Shown piece after piece: positions 1 through 8,634 of a stretch of 64,000 bases of DNA. This stretch comes from Vibrio sp. qd031. Lineage in GTDB: Bacteria; Pseudomonadota; Gammaproteobacteria; Enterobacterales; Vibrionaceae. Every line of letters begins with the position of its first letter. The stretch's first letter is position 1. The stretch lies in the NCBI RefSeq assembly GCF_002100145.1, contig NZ_JXQD01000004.1, positions 124,001-188,000 on the forward strand, in the 5' to 3' direction. The notes beneath the pieces are model-generated. The model was not told the DNA's origin and searched no databases. It saw only the letters and a program-made list of their open reading frames with translations. The position numbers and the translations under genes were made by a program.

Positions 1-52
1 AGGGATCAACCATGCTTGGCATCGCCACTAGAAAATGATTCTTTAAATTCAT
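1..52 (-). CDS. yqgE: YqgE/AlgH family protein (5' end only, cut by window edge)
   Basis: Only the first 17 codons are inside the window. On the minus strand an ATG at 52 follows a strong AAGGAGAGG ribosome site (about 54-62), and the translated start is MNLKNHFLVAMPSMVDP, which matches the conserved N-terminus of the YqgE (UPF0301/AlgH) family. It lies 20 bp downstream of gshB on the same strand, the usual gshB-yqgE-yqgF order in gammaproteobacteria, so the two are probably co-transcribed. The molecular role of the family is not settled. The assignment rests on the short N-terminus plus synteny. Confidence 0.8.
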   Translation of the reverse strand, partial: MNLKNHFLVAMPSMVDP

Positions 53-72
53 ATCCCTCTCCTTTAAATCGA

Positions 73-1026
73 TTAAGCCTTGGCGTTTACTCGACGTTCA
101 ATAGCATCCATTAATTTACCTGTGATGGATATATCAAAAGCCGCTTCGATTTCACGTATGCAGGTGGGGCTGGTAACATTGATTTCAGTTAACTTATCAC
201 CAATCACATCCAAGCCAACAAAGATCAGTCCTTTCTCTTTAAGAGCAGGGGCGACAGCAAGTGCAATCTTTTTGTCGGTTTCACTGAGCGGTCGAGCTTC
301 GCCTCGGCCACCAGCTGCTAGGTTGCCACGCGTTTCGCCTTTGGCAGGGATTCTCGCTAGGCAGTAAGGCATTGGTTCACCATCGACCACTAGAATGCGT
401 TTGTCACCGTTGCTTATGTCGGGAACAAAGGTTTGCGCCATAGCGTAGGTTTCACCGTGATTGGTGAGGGTTTCGATGATCACAGACACATTAGGATCGC
501 CCTGTTTCACGCGGAAAATCGAAGAGCCGCCCATACCATCTAGGGGTTTTAGAATTACGTCACCATGCTCAGCTTGAAATTGCTTAATTTTCTCAGCCTT
601 GCGAGTAACGATGGTCGTTGGCGTTAATTCTGGGAACCACGCGGTAAAGAGTTTTTCATTACAGTCACGCAGGCTTTGTGGTTTGTTTACGATCAGAGAG
701 CCTTGCTCTTCTGCGCGCTCAAGAATGTAGGTCGCATAGATGTACTCAGTGTCGAATGGAGGATCTTTGCGCATCAATACCGCATCGAGTTCAGACAGTT
801 CAATGGTTTGTTCCGAGGTAAATTCGTACCATCCATTGGGATCTTCTTTTAGTGTCACGATCTTAGTATCGGCAATAGCAACACCTTGCTCTAAGTGAAG
901 ATCGGCCATTTCCATATAGTGGATTTCATAACCACGGCGCTGTGCTTCAAGCATCATTGCGAAGCTGGAATCTTTTTTAATATTGATGGACTGGATAGGG
1001 TCCATGACAATTCCAAGTTTTAACAT
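73..1026 (-). CDS. gshB: Glutathione synthetase
   Basis: This cytosolic ATP-grasp enzyme joins gamma-glutamylcysteine and glycine, the second step of glutathione synthesis. At 317 aa it matches the usual bacterial GshB length (about 316). The N-terminal segment MLKLGIVMDPIQSI is typical of the family, the ATP-grasp glycine loop KPLDGMGGSSIF lies near residues 160-172, and the C-terminal catalytic segment GLDVIGDKLTEINVTSPTC is intact. The ATG at 1026 is preceded by an AGGAG site. rsmE lies 43 bp upstream and yqgE 20 bp downstream on the same strand, suggesting an rsmE-gshB-yqgE operon as in enterobacteria. Confidence 0.96.
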   Translation of the reverse strand: MLKLGIVMDPIQSINIKKDSSFAMMLEAQRRGYEIHYMEMADLHLEQGVAIADTKIVTLKEDPNGWYEFTSEQTIELSELDAVLMRKDPPFDTEYIYATYILERAEEQGSLIVNKPQSLRDCNEKLFTAWFPELTPTTIVTRKAEKIKQFQAEHGDVILKPLDGMGGSSIFRVKQGDPNVSVIIETLTNHGETYAMAQTFVPDISNGDKRILVVDGEPMPYCLARIPAKGETRGNLAAGGRGEARPLSETDKKIALAVAPALKEKGLIFVGLDVIGDKLTEINVTSPTCIREIEAAFDISITGKLMDAIERRVNAKA

Positions 1027-1069
1027 TCTGTTCTCCTAAACTTAGGCCTGTGCCTAACAAAATCGGTCG

Positions 1070-1801
1070 TTATCCAAGATCGCCAAAGCGAACTTGTAGC
1101 GCTGTTATTGCCGTCAACGCAGCGGTCTCTGTTCTTAATACGCGAGGACCAAGCAAGGTTTCACTAAATTGGTATTGCTCAGTCATCTCTATTTCTTGGG
1201 CAGATAACCCACCTTCAGGTCCAATTAAAAGACGTACTTTCTCTACTGGCTCGGGTAGGGTATTGATCGAGTATTGAGCGCGTGGATGCAAATTTAATTT
1301 TAGACCATCGTACTCTTCGGCGCACCATTGCTCGAGTTGCATTATAGGGCGGATCTCAGGAACGATATTGCGCCCACTCTGTTCACACGCGGCAATAGCG
1401 ATCTTTTGCCATTGGCTAAGCTTTTTTTCAAACCTCTTGGTATCGAGTTTTACTCCGCAGCGTTCAGATATCAGTGGTGTGATGGTATTGACACCAAGCT
1501 CAACGGATTTTTGAATGGTAAATTCCATCTTATCGCCACGAGAGACAACTTGCCCCAGGTGAATGTCTAACGGAGATTCACTGCTGCGGATAGTCTTGTC
1601 GGTGACGTCAACCAACACCTGCTTTTTAGTTACTTCGGTGATGGTGGCCGAGTACTGGCATCCAGTACCGTCAAAGAGTTCTAATTGCTGGCCAACTTTC
1701 ATTCTAAGAACTCGACCAACGTGCCCAGAGGCATCGTCACTTAACGGAAGTGAACCCAGTGTGTCAATTGGCTGGGGGTGATAGATACGTGGAATTCGCA
1801 C
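1070..1801 (-). CDS. rsmE: 16S rRNA (uracil(1498)-N(3))-methyltransferase RsmE
   Basis: RsmE methylates N3 of U1498 in 16S rRNA of the assembled 30S subunit using SAM. The protein has the N-terminal PUA-like region and the C-terminal SPOUT fold with the trefoil-knot motif [13 protein letters not shown] and [11 protein letters not shown] near the C-terminus. The longest reading frame runs to 1843, but I chose the GTG at 1801: it has an AAGGA site seven bases upstream, gives the canonical MRIPRIYHP start, and yields 243 aa, the same length as the E. coli protein. It lies upstream of gshB in the same orientation. The 142 bp upstream towards endA show no further gene. Confidence 0.93.
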   Translation of the reverse strand: MRIPRIYHPQPIDTLGSLPLSDDASGHVGRVLRMKVGQQLELFDGTGCQYSATITEVTKKQVLVDVTDKTIRSSESPLDIHLGQVVSRGDKMEFTIQKSVELGVNTITPLISERCGVKLDTKRFEKKLSQWQKIAIAACEQSGRNIVPEIRPIMQLEQWCAEEYDGLKLNLHPRAQYSINTLPEPVEKVRLLIGPEGGLSAQEIEMTEQYQFSETLLGPRVLRTETAALTAITALQVRFGDLG

Positions 1802-1985
1802 ATCAATATCCTTGCTTGTAACTTTACTCTCTAACATGGTCACAACTGAGACGAATTACAAGGAGTTTCAAGAAATTATCAGTCTATTCAACAGTAAAAA
1901 TTGAAAGATAGAAGGAGTGAGCATATATCGAGGAGAACGTTCAGAAAGGATGAAGCCTTGCAATGAGCGCTCGTAAAGGTGAGCG

Positions 1986-2900
1986 CTATCCTTTGCAGTT
2001 TCCTGCTTTACGATACCCCGCAGCTTTTGCTAATGCTTCAGAGTTAAAGTTGACAATGTTGTTGCTGCTTACTTGATTGTAACTTGGACAACCTTCCGGT
2101 AAATGATAGACCTTAGAATTTGTGTTTCCTCTAACCACAATTATCTCGCTAGACGATGCCAGCTCTTTAACATTGGCCAGACCTTGTTGAGTGTTTTGGT
2201 GATCAAGTTGCCAGCGCTGCTCACCCGTAACAAACGGATTATTGTGGCCCATGAAGCTAGACACTCTCTGGTCCTTTTCACGCTCCCATTCTGTCACAGG
2301 GTAATTTTTGTCCCACTGCATAAGAAGTTGCTGCTGAGATTTAGACATGTTTAGACCATAACGGTCGTACATGTAAAAATAAACGCGAGCAACCTGTCCT
2401 TTGACGTCATCTCGGGGTTCGGCTTGTCGCGTTTTAAAGTCGACTTTGAAGTCGCAAAGGCCATATAGAGGTTGAGGCTGTGAAAACTGACTAAAATTGT
2501 AGTTAGAACGGTCACCATTCACTTCGCCAATGGTTGGAGTGAGGTTATGCATATCGGCTTCCATCACGGCGAAAACCGGGTCATTTTTGACGCAGTTTTT
2601 TCGACCACCTTCTTGCCAGCACTGTCTGGCACGACCAAAGTTAGACGCAGGGACAATGTGCTCCCATTCTATTCTGTTTGCTCTGGTTTGTTGTTTTCTA
2701 ACTTCATAACCGCAACTGGCTAAATCTGGGATGCCCTTTTTGCCTTGCCACTCGATATCGCAACCGCAGTAAAAGCTTTCGGCTTTATCTGCATAAATAC
2801 CCACAGCTAATCGCTTCGCTTGAGAAAAGGAAACTGGTGGTGCGGCACTTACTGTATAGGAAACAAGGACGGTAACTAAAAGGACAAATAAGCGATACAT
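1986..2900 (-). CDS. endA: Secreted endonuclease I (EndA/Dns family) with extra C-terminal domain
   Basis: This is a periplasmic or extracellular non-specific DNase of the Vibrio Dns/Vvn and E. coli EndA family. Residues 1-20 form a signal peptide (cleavage about SAA-PP). The beta-beta-alpha-metal motif WEHIVPAS places the general-base histidine at residue 81, and the downstream metal ligands sit in NGDRSNYNFSQF. Cysteines typical of the secreted enzyme are present. Classical members are about 230 residues; this one is 304 aa. Residues about 252-304 form an added module (KVYHLPEGCPSY ... FNSEALAKAAGYRKAGNC) resembling the Ada-type metal-binding or nuclease-associated domain. Position between sprT and rsmE is the conserved locus. 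The ATG at 2900 has only a weak ribosome site. Confidence 0.92.
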   Translation of the reverse strand: MYRLFVLLVTVLVSYTVSAAPPVSFSQAKRLAVGIYADKAESFYCGCDIEWQGKKGIPDLASCGYEVRKQQTRANRIEWEHIVPASNFGRARQCWQEGGRKNCVKNDPVFAVMEADMHNLTPTIGEVNGDRSNYNFSQFSQPQPLYGLCDFKVDFKTRQAEPRDDVKGQVARVYFYMYDRYGLNMSKSQQQLLMQWDKNYPVTEWEREKDQRVSSFMGHNNPFVTGEQRWQLDHQNTQQGLANVKELASSSEIIVVRGNTNSKVYHLPEGCPSYNQVSSNNIVNFNSEALAKAAGYRKAGNCKG

Positions 2901-2973
2901 CGGCTAATCATTTTACAACTAAAGGGTGGCTTTAGTTTGAATACTATCACTTACGTTTAACTTGCGGCGAGCA

Positions 2974-3474
2974 CTAACTCACGTGCTGTAGTTCATCACC
3001 ACATCGGGTGCAGCGATAGCGAGTTTGTTGACGGACTATTTTGTTATGCCGCCTAATGGTCAATTGATGCGTATCGCAACCACAGCGGTAGGCAAAGGTT
3101 TTACCCATAACATCGGTTACATCAAACTGGTGGCGTGTATGTGCCGGTACACCTAAGACCTCTTGCATCATATGCTGCCATTCTGGCCCATGAGGTCTCA
3201 CTCGCCCATATAACGAAAAAACCAGTAAGTGTGCGATTTCATGAGGAATGACATCGCTGTAAAACTCAGCCTCGTTTTGCACAAATAGCACTGGGTTTAG
3301 ACGCAATTGATTGAGATGTAAATACGCTTTACCCGCAGCACGCCCTCGAAGTTTAAAGCTGAATGTCGGTCGTTCAAATGAACGTTGAAAATGCTGCTGT
3401 GCCTTTTGTACCTGTTGGCTTATGCAGTGTTCAATATGCTCAAGTTGAGATTGCGCTGGCGATGGTAACTTCAA
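2974..3474 (-). CDS. sprT: SprT family zinc metalloprotease-like protein
   Basis: The protein has the HEIAH zinc-binding motif at residues 78-82 followed by GRVRPHGPEWQ, then a C-terminal zinc-ribbon with four cysteines (CGC and CTRCG) near residues 130-162. E. coli SprT is 165 aa and this reading frame is 166 aa. The only usable start is a TTG at 3474; the frame is closed by TAA a few codons upstream and no in-frame ATG precedes the conserved region. The TTG sits at the end of a seven-T tract directly after a GC-rich hairpin whose stem contains AAGAGG, the only plausible ribosome site. Neighbours sprT-endA-rsmE-gshB are conserved. Biological role in bacteria is not well defined. Confidence 0.88.
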   Translation of the reverse strand: MKLPSPAQSQLEHIEHCISQQVQKAQQHFQRSFERPTFSFKLRGRAAGKAYLHLNQLRLNPVLFVQNEAEFYSDVIPHEIAHLLVFSLYGRVRPHGPEWQHMMQEVLGVPAHTRHQFDVTDVMGKTFAYRCGCDTHQLTIRRHNKIVRQQTRYRCTRCGDELQHVS

Positions 3475-3478
3475 AAAA

Positions 3479-3501
3479 ACGGCCTCTTATTAAGAGGCCG
3501 T
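3479..3501 (-). terminator. Terminator hairpin downstream of the DUF2189 gene
   Basis: A near-perfect inverted repeat (ACGGCCTCTTA and its complement, one-base centre) is followed on the minus strand by seven Ts (3473-3479). It fits a Rho-independent terminator for the DUF2189 gene. The following sprT TTG start lies within the T tract, so the hairpin may also control sprT translation. Confidence 0.75.
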
Positions 3502-3536
3502 AGTGTAACGTAAACGTGTTGAACTATAAAAGCGCA

Positions 3537-4334
3537 TTAGTAGGGTGGCGGTGTGGATTTTTTTTGTATCACTGCGTGGTACGCATGCCAAGTACCGTAC
3601 CCTAATATTGGCATTGTTATGATCATACCAATACCATAAGTTGCGAAGCCAATGAGTACACCACCGCAAATAATCGCCGCCCACACCAACATGGTTGCTG
3701 CGTTATTCTTAACGGCATTAAAGCTGGTGAAAATTGCGGTCATCATGTCTACGCGACGCTCTAGCATCAGCGGCATTGAAAATACCGATATGCTAAAAAT
3801 AAAGGTCGCCAATATAAAACCAACGACTGATCCCACAATGAGGAAAGGTGCAAACTCAGCTAATCCTGCGCCTTCAACTGGCGGATAGAGAGCGTGCAAT
3901 AGCGCCGCGATTCGCATCCAAAATATCATTGCGACCATCAACAACACGGCGAAGCCCCACTGTGAGGTTGAGTTTCTGGTAATGGCTTTTACGCTGTGAG
4001 CAAGACTAGGTTTGCGGTTTTTCTCACGTTGCCAGCTAGCATCGTACAACCCCAGAGCTAAAAATGGCCCAATTAACATATACACAATCAAACTTGGCAG
4101 AATAACTAAGTGCGTTCCTTGGATATGAACTAAATACACAATACCTACGGCGGCTGCGGCAAAGCATATTCCGTAAAAGGCACTGATAATGGGTGAGCGA
4201 ACTAGATCATTCATTCCTAGCGCGAGCCAATGAAAGGGTTCGGTATACCCGACTTTATTGCAAGGCAGAGTACGAGCGTACTCTTCACCCGGTTTCGATT
4301 TTTTAAAATCGTTCGGTTCTGCGGTACGAGGCAT
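3537..4334 (-). CDS. DUF2189 domain-containing integral membrane protein
   Basis: A 265-aa inner-membrane protein of the DUF2189 family of predicted integral membrane proteins. After a polar 30-residue N-terminus there are about six hydrophobic segments, roughly at residues 50-72, 75-97, 125-148, 165-190, 212-236 and 238-252. The ATG at 4334 has an excellent GGAGG site. It is transcribed towards sprT but separated from it by a terminator hairpin, and separated from metK by a 300-bp spacer. No catalytic motif is visible and no function can be assigned; some family members are annotated as related to cytochrome c oxidase subunits, but nothing here supports that. Confidence 0.75.
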   Translation of the reverse strand: MPRTAEPNDFKKSKPGEEYARTLPCNKVGYTEPFHWLALGMNDLVRSPIISAFYGICFAAAAVGIVYLVHIQGTHLVILPSLIVYMLIGPFLALGLYDASWQREKNRKPSLAHSVKAITRNSTSQWGFAVLLMVAMIFWMRIAALLHALYPPVEGAGLAEFAPFLIVGSVVGFILATFIFSISVFSMPLMLERRVDMMTAIFTSFNAVKNNAATMLVWAAIICGGVLIGFATYGIGMIITMPILGYGTWHAYHAVIQKKSTPPPY

Positions 4335-4517
4335 AAATCCTCCTGATTAATTCTCGTAGCAGTGGACGACAGCAATCGGCCACCAGAAATTCCCCATAAA
4401 AAATAGGTGTTAACATTATGTAAATTATTATTACATCATGTTAACTATGAACCCAAATGAGGAAAACACAAATTTTTTACGGGAATAGTTTGGAAAAGGT
4501 ATGTGGAGCTAGTGTTT

Positions 4518-4552
4518 AGAAGCGAGAAGCGAGAAGCGAGAAGCGAGAAGCG
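4518..4552. repeat. Five tandem copies of a 7-bp repeat (AGAAGCG)
   Basis: AGAAGCG occurs five times head-to-tail without mismatch from 4518 to 4552, followed by AG. It is downstream of metK and upstream of the DUF2189 gene, outside any coding sequence. A perfect short tandem array of this kind is prone to copy-number change by slippage. Confidence 0.95.
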
Positions 4553-4587
4553 AGGGCAAAAGGTAAAAGTTGTGTATGGAGATAAAA

Positions 4588-4614
4588 AAACACCCCGCAC
4601 TTGGCGAGGTGTTA
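4588..4614 (-). terminator. metK Rho-independent terminator
   Basis: On the minus strand AACACCTCGC, a short loop, and GCGGGGTGTT pair with one mismatch and are followed by seven Ts. It lies 20 bp past the metK stop codon. Confidence 0.85.
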
Positions 4615-4634
4615 GAAGTCATTATTTGGCGCTC

Positions 4635-5786
4635 TTAAAGACCTGCGAATCCTTTTAGGATTTCCGCTTTGTCTGTCGCTTCCCATGGGAACTCTTCGCG
4701 ACCAAAGTGACCGTAAGCTGCTGTCTTCTTATAGATAGGTTGAAGAAGATTTAGCATCTCTTGTAGGCCATATGGGCGTAAATCGAAGTTTTGACGAACC
4801 GCTTCAATGATGATGTCGTGTGGCACTTTTTCTGTACCGAACGTTTCAACCATGATTGAGGTTGGATCAGCAACACCGATAGCGTAAGAAAGTTGAATTT
4901 CACAACGATCTGCAAGGCCAGCAGCCACAATGTTTTTAGCAACGTAACGTGCTGCATAAGCGGCAGAACGGTCAACTTTTGAAGGATCTTTACCAGAGAA
5001 TGCACCGCCACCGTGACGAGCTGCACCGCCGTAAGTGTCTACGATGATTTTACGGCCAGTAAGGCCACAGTCACCCATAGGTCCACCGATTACAAAGCGG
5101 CCAGTTGGGTTAATGAAGAAGTTTGTCTCTTTGTTTAGCCATTCAGCAGGAAGTACCGGCTTGATGATCTCTTCCATTACCGCTTCACGCAAATCTGGAG
5201 TCGAGATGCTGTCACAGTGTTGAGTAGACAGCACAACTGCATCGATACCAACAATTTTACCTTGGTCGTATTGGAAGGTCACTTGAGACTTAGCATCTGG
5301 ACGCAACCACGGCAGCGTGCCGTTTTTACGAACTTCCGCTTGCTTTTGTACCAGCAAGTGAGAGTAAGTGATTGGCGCAGGCATCAATACTTCAGTTTCG
5401 TTAGTCGCGTAACCAAACATGATACCTTGGTCACCAGCGCCTTGATCTTTAGGATCGGCTTTATCAACACCTTGGTTGATGTCTGGCGATTGCTTACCAA
5501 TGGTATTGAGTACTGCACAAGAGTCAGCGTCAAAACCCATGTCTGAATGAACGTAGCCGATTTCACGAACGGTTTCACGAGTAAGCTCTTCAATGTCTAC
5601 CCATGCTGAAGTGGTGACTTCACCACCCACCATAACCATGCCGGTCTTAACGTACGTTTCACAGGCAACGCGTGCTTTTGGATCTTGTTCTAAGATCGCA
5701 TCAAGTACCGCATCTGAAATCTGATCGGCAATTTTGTCGGGATGACCTTCTGATACTGATTCAGAAGTAAAAAGGTGCTTAGCCAT
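4635..5786 (-). CDS. metK: S-adenosylmethionine synthetase
   Basis: This enzyme makes SAM from methionine and ATP in the cytosol. The protein contains the signature motifs GHPDK near residue 14, [12 protein letters not shown] near 115-126 and [20 protein letters not shown] near 260. The reading frame is open to 5804, but the ATG at 5786 is chosen because GGAG sits seven bases upstream and it gives the universal start [18 protein letters not shown]; the product is 383 aa, against 384 in E. coli. It is monocistronic, with its own terminator, and divergent from tktA. A perfect MetJ box at 5875-5882 implies repression by MetJ-SAM. Confidence 0.97.
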   Translation of the reverse strand: MAKHLFTSESVSEGHPDKIADQISDAVLDAILEQDPKARVACETYVKTGMVMVGGEVTTSAWVDIEELTRETVREIGYVHSDMGFDADSCAVLNTIGKQSPDINQGVDKADPKDQGAGDQGIMFGYATNETEVLMPAPITYSHLLVQKQAEVRKNGTLPWLRPDAKSQVTFQYDQGKIVGIDAVVLSTQHCDSISTPDLREAVMEEIIKPVLPAEWLNKETNFFINPTGRFVIGGPMGDCGLTGRKIIVDTYGGAARHGGGAFSGKDPSKVDRSAAYAARYVAKNIVAAGLADRCEIQLSYAIGVADPTSIMVETFGTEKVPHDIIIEAVRQNFDLRPYGLQEMLNLLQPIYKKTAAYGHFGREEFPWEATDKAEILKGFAGL

Positions 5787-6145
5787 GTTTGCTCCAATAA
5801 ACAAATTTGGTCATAGGTCGTTAAAGTAACAAAACGACCTCTGTCATATTAGGTGTGTAGCTGTTTCTACATCTAGACGTCTATTCTATGATTCGAAGTG
5901 TGAATTACAAGTCATTTTTTGATCTATGTGATAACCAAACGTTTGCGCTAGATCACATCGCAATTCAAACAAAAGTGGTGATTTTTTAAAAAAAAAGTTC
6001 ATTTGGTGCAGTTTGTAGAGGCAAAGCGATTGCACAGCTAATTGCCCTTTGCGACAATGTGACAAATATTTCACCACCATGACGTGGAGTGCATGTTGTA
6101 ACTTGCCTCTCCCCGTCATTAACGCATACGCAATCAGGAGCAGAC
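5787..6145. other. Divergent metK-tktA control region
   Basis: A 359-bp region separates the two divergent genes. It contains the MetJ operator near metK and an AT-rich stretch (5970-6000). The tktA side carries the AGGAG ribosome site at 6136-6140. No reading frame or RNA gene is supported. Confidence 0.7.
5859..5882 (-). promoter_or_regulatory. MetJ operator (tandem met boxes) upstream of metK
   Basis: AGACGTCT at 5875-5882 is an exact match to the 8-bp MetJ box consensus. The two directly preceding octamers, CTACATCT (5867-5874) and AGCTGTTT (5859-5866), each match five of eight positions in register, the expected pattern of a cooperative MetJ array. The site lies 73-96 bp upstream of the metK start. 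Confidence 0.8.
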
Positions 6146-8140
6146 ATGTCGTCTCGTAAAGAATTAGCCAACGCTATTCGCGCACTAAGCATGGATGGAG
6201 TACAACAAGCCAACTCAGGTCACCCAGGTGCACCAATGGGTATGGCTGATATCGCTGAAGTCCTTTGGCGCGATCATCTAAAGCACAACCCAACCAACCC
6301 AGAGTGGTTTGACCGCGACCGATTTATTTTGTCGAACGGCCATGGCTCTATGCTTATTTACTCTCTATTGCACCTTACAGGTTACGAGCTATCGATTGAC
6401 GATTTAAAAAACTTCCGTCAATTGCACTCTAAAACTCCAGGTCACCCAGAGTACGGTTACGCCCCTGGCATCGAAACGACCACAGGTCCACTAGGCCAAG
6501 GCATCACCAACGCTGTTGGTATGGCATTGGCTGAGAAGTCTCTAGCGGCTCAGTTTAACAAAGAAGGCCACGACATCGTTGACCACTACACTTATGCATT
6601 CATGGGTGATGGCTGTCTGATGGAAGGTATTTCGCACGAAGCGTGTTCTTTGGCGGGTACACTTGGTTTAGGCAAGCTGATTGCATTTTGGGATGACAAC
6701 GGCATCTCTATCGACGGTCACGTTGAAGGTTGGTTCTCTGACGATACTCCGAAGCGTTTTGAAGCGTACGGCTGGCACGTAATTCCTGCTGTTGACGGTC
6801 ACGATCCTGACGCCATTAACGCCGCTATCGTTGCTGCAAAAGCGGATCCACGTCCTACTATTATCTGTACTAAGACCATCATTGGTTTTGGTTCTCCTAA
6901 TAAAGCCGGTTCACACGACTGTCACGGTGCACCACTTGGCCAAGACGAAATTAAAGCGGCACGTGAGTTCCTTGGTTGGGAGCACGGTCCATTTGAAATC
7001 CCGGCTGACGTATACGGCGAGTGGGATGCAAAAGAGGCGGGTAAAGCTAAAGAAGCGGCATGGGATGAGAAGTTTGCTGCGTATGCTGCTGCTTACCCAG
7101 AGCTTGCATCTGAATACAAGCGTCGCATGAGTGGTGAGCTTCCTGCTCAGTGGGAAGAAAAAACAGCTCAAATTATTGCTGATCTTCAAGCAAACCCAGC
7201 GAACATCGCGTCTCGTAAAGCATCACAAAATGCACTTGAAGCATTCGGTCAAATGCTTCCTGAGTTCATGGGCGGTTCTGCTGACTTGGCACCTTCAAAC
7301 CTCACTATGTGGTCTGGTTCTAAATCACTGAGTGCTGATGATGCATCGGGCAACTACATCCACTACGGTGTGCGTGAATTCGGTATGACGGCCATCATGA
7401 ACGGCCTAGCGCTACACGGCGGTTACGTACCTTACGGCGCAACATTCCTTATGTTTATGGAATACGCACGTAACGCAATGCGCATGGCTGCATTGATGAA
7501 GATTCAAAACATCCAAGTCTACACGCACGACTCTATCGGTCTAGGTGAAGATGGTCCAACTCACCAACCGGTTGAGCAAATGGCCTCACTTCGCGTAACA
7601 CCAAACATGAGCACATGGCGTCCATGTGACCAAGTTGAATCTGCAGTAGCATGGAAATTGGCTATCGAGCGTAAAGACGGTCCTACCGCACTTATTTTCT
7701 CTCGCCAAAACCTTGCTCAACAAGATCGCGATGCGGCGCAAGTTGCTGATATTGCAAAAGGTGCTTACATCCTTAAAGATTGCGCAGCTAAGCCTGAGCT
7801 AATTTTGATTGCAACAGGTTCAGAAGTTGAACTAGCGGTTAATGCAGCAGACAAGCTTACTGCCGAAGGCAAGCAAGTACGTGTTGTTTCAATGCCATCA
7901 ACAGATGCATTTGATAAGCAAGACGCAGCATACCGTGAGTCAGTACTTCCGTCTGACGTGACTGCACGTATTGCCATTGAAGCGGGCATTGCAGATTACT
8001 GGTACAAGTACGTTGGTTTTGATGGCCGCATTATCGGTATGACAACATTTGGCGAATCTGCACCAGCAGGTCAGCTATTCGAAATGTTTGGCTTTACCGT
8101 TGAAAACGTTGTTAACACAGCAAACGATCTACTTGCGTAG
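6146..8140 (+). CDS. tktA: Transketolase
   Basis: This thiamine-diphosphate enzyme transfers two-carbon units in the non-oxidative pentose phosphate pathway. The protein shows the N-terminal [17 protein letters not shown], the substrate-site [13 protein letters not shown], the ThDP motif beginning GDGCLMEG (about residue 155) and the pyrimidine-binding and C-terminal domains. A longer frame begins at 6089, but the ATG at 6146 has AGGAG six bases upstream and gives [20 protein letters not shown]; 664 aa, against 663 in E. coli TktA. It is followed by a strong terminator. The metK-tktA-epd-pgk-fbaA order is conserved, here broken by an inserted cassette before epd. Confidence 0.97.
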   Translation: MSSRKELANAIRALSMDGVQQANSGHPGAPMGMADIAEVLWRDHLKHNPTNPEWFDRDRFILSNGHGSMLIYSLLHLTGYELSIDDLKNFRQLHSKTPGHPEYGYAPGIETTTGPLGQGITNAVGMALAEKSLAAQFNKEGHDIVDHYTYAFMGDGCLMEGISHEACSLAGTLGLGKLIAFWDDNGISIDGHVEGWFSDDTPKRFEAYGWHVIPAVDGHDPDAINAAIVAAKADPRPTIICTKTIIGFGSPNKAGSHDCHGAPLGQDEIKAAREFLGWEHGPFEIPADVYGEWDAKEAGKAKEAAWDEKFAAYAAAYPELASEYKRRMSGELPAQWEEKTAQIIADLQANPANIASRKASQNALEAFGQMLPEFMGGSADLAPSNLTMWSGSKSLSADDASGNYIHYGVREFGMTAIMNGLALHGGYVPYGATFLMFMEYARNAMRMAALMKIQNIQVYTHDSIGLGEDGPTHQPVEQMASLRVTPNMSTWRPCDQVESAVAWKLAIERKDGPTALIFSRQNLAQQDRDAAQVADIAKGAYILKDCAAKPELILIATGSEVELAVNAADKLTAEGKQVRVVSMPSTDAFDKQDAAYRESVLPSDVTARIAIEAGIADYWYKYVGFDGRIIGMTTFGESAPAGQLFEMFGFTVENVVNTANDLLA

Positions 8141-8161
8141 TTCTTAATAAGATAAATCGTT

Positions 8162-8187
8162 AGCCGGGCATATAGCCCGGCTTTTTT
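8162..8187 (+). terminator. tktA Rho-independent terminator
   Basis: AGCCGGGC (8162-8169), a five-base loop and GCCCGGCT (8175-8182) form an eight-pair GC-rich stem followed by a T run. It lies only 14 bp before the start of the RidA-family gene. Confidence 0.9.
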
Positions 8188-8200
8188 AGGAATAAACAAA

Positions 8201-8548
8201 ATGATTGAACGCCAAGAAACTAAGGCCCGTATGAGCCGTATTGTTAAACATAACGGCACAATTTACCTGTGTGGCCAAGTGTGTGCCGATGCGACCAAAG
8301 ATATTACTGAGCAAACCCAAACCATGCTCGATAAAGTAGACGCACTGCTGATTCAAGCAGGAAGCGATCGAAACCATATGCTCTCAGCAACAATTTACAT
8401 TAAAACCATGGACGATTTTCAAGCCATGAATGCGGTATGGGATGCGTGGGTACCCGCAGGTCATGCGCCAGCTCGCGCTTGTGTCACGGCGGATATGGCT
8501 CGAGAAGAGTTGTTGGTGGAAATTTCTGTTATTGCGGCAGAGAAATGA
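8201..8548 (+). CDS. RidA family protein (YoaB-like)
   Basis: A 115-aa protein of the YjgF/YER057c/UK114 (Rid) family. The family includes RidA, which hydrolyses reactive enamine/imine intermediates released by PLP enzymes. Family hallmarks are [10 protein letters not shown] near residues 21-30, the alternating turn region, and HAPARACV near residues 87-94, which includes the arginine of the active cleft. Sequence and length resemble E. coli YoaB rather than RidA itself, so imine hydrolase activity is only inferred. It follows the tktA terminator closely, with AGG about eight bases before the ATG. It is convergent with the aminotransferase/binding-protein pair, a functionally suggestive neighbour because aminotransferases can generate Rid substrates. 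Confidence 0.88.
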   Translation: MIERQETKARMSRIVKHNGTIYLCGQVCADATKDITEQTQTMLDKVDALLIQAGSDRNHMLSATIYIKTMDDFQAMNAVWDAWVPAGHAPARACVTADMAREELLVEISVIAAEK

Positions 8549-8566
8549 TGGTGCGTTATTACAAAA

Positions 8567-8600
8567 AAAGCCCAATGGAGTCTTCGCTCAATTGGGCTTT
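8567..8600. terminator. Bidirectional terminator between ridA-like and binding-protein genes
   Basis: AAAGCCCAAT (8567-8576) and ATTGGGCTTT (8591-8600) form a ten-pair stem with A and T tracts on the two sides, suiting the convergent genes that flank it. Confidence 0.85.
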
Positions 8601-8634
8601 GCTACCTAACTGACGGTGCTAGTTTGAAATTTGA

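Larger units (their letters stand above)
4335..4634. other. Intergenic spacer between DUF2189 gene and metK
   Basis: This 300-bp spacer carries AT-rich sequence upstream of the DUF2189 gene (4380-4500), a five-copy heptanucleotide tandem repeat (4518-4552) and the metK terminator (4588-4614). I see no open reading frame or RNA gene in it. Confidence 0.7.

Noticed and set aside
4518..4552. CRISPR-like array
   Set aside because: The unit is 7 bp with no spacers and no cas genes are in the window.
5925..5970. CRP site upstream of tktA
   Set aside because: TGTGA half-sites occur twice but neither has a convincing TCACA partner at the right spacing.
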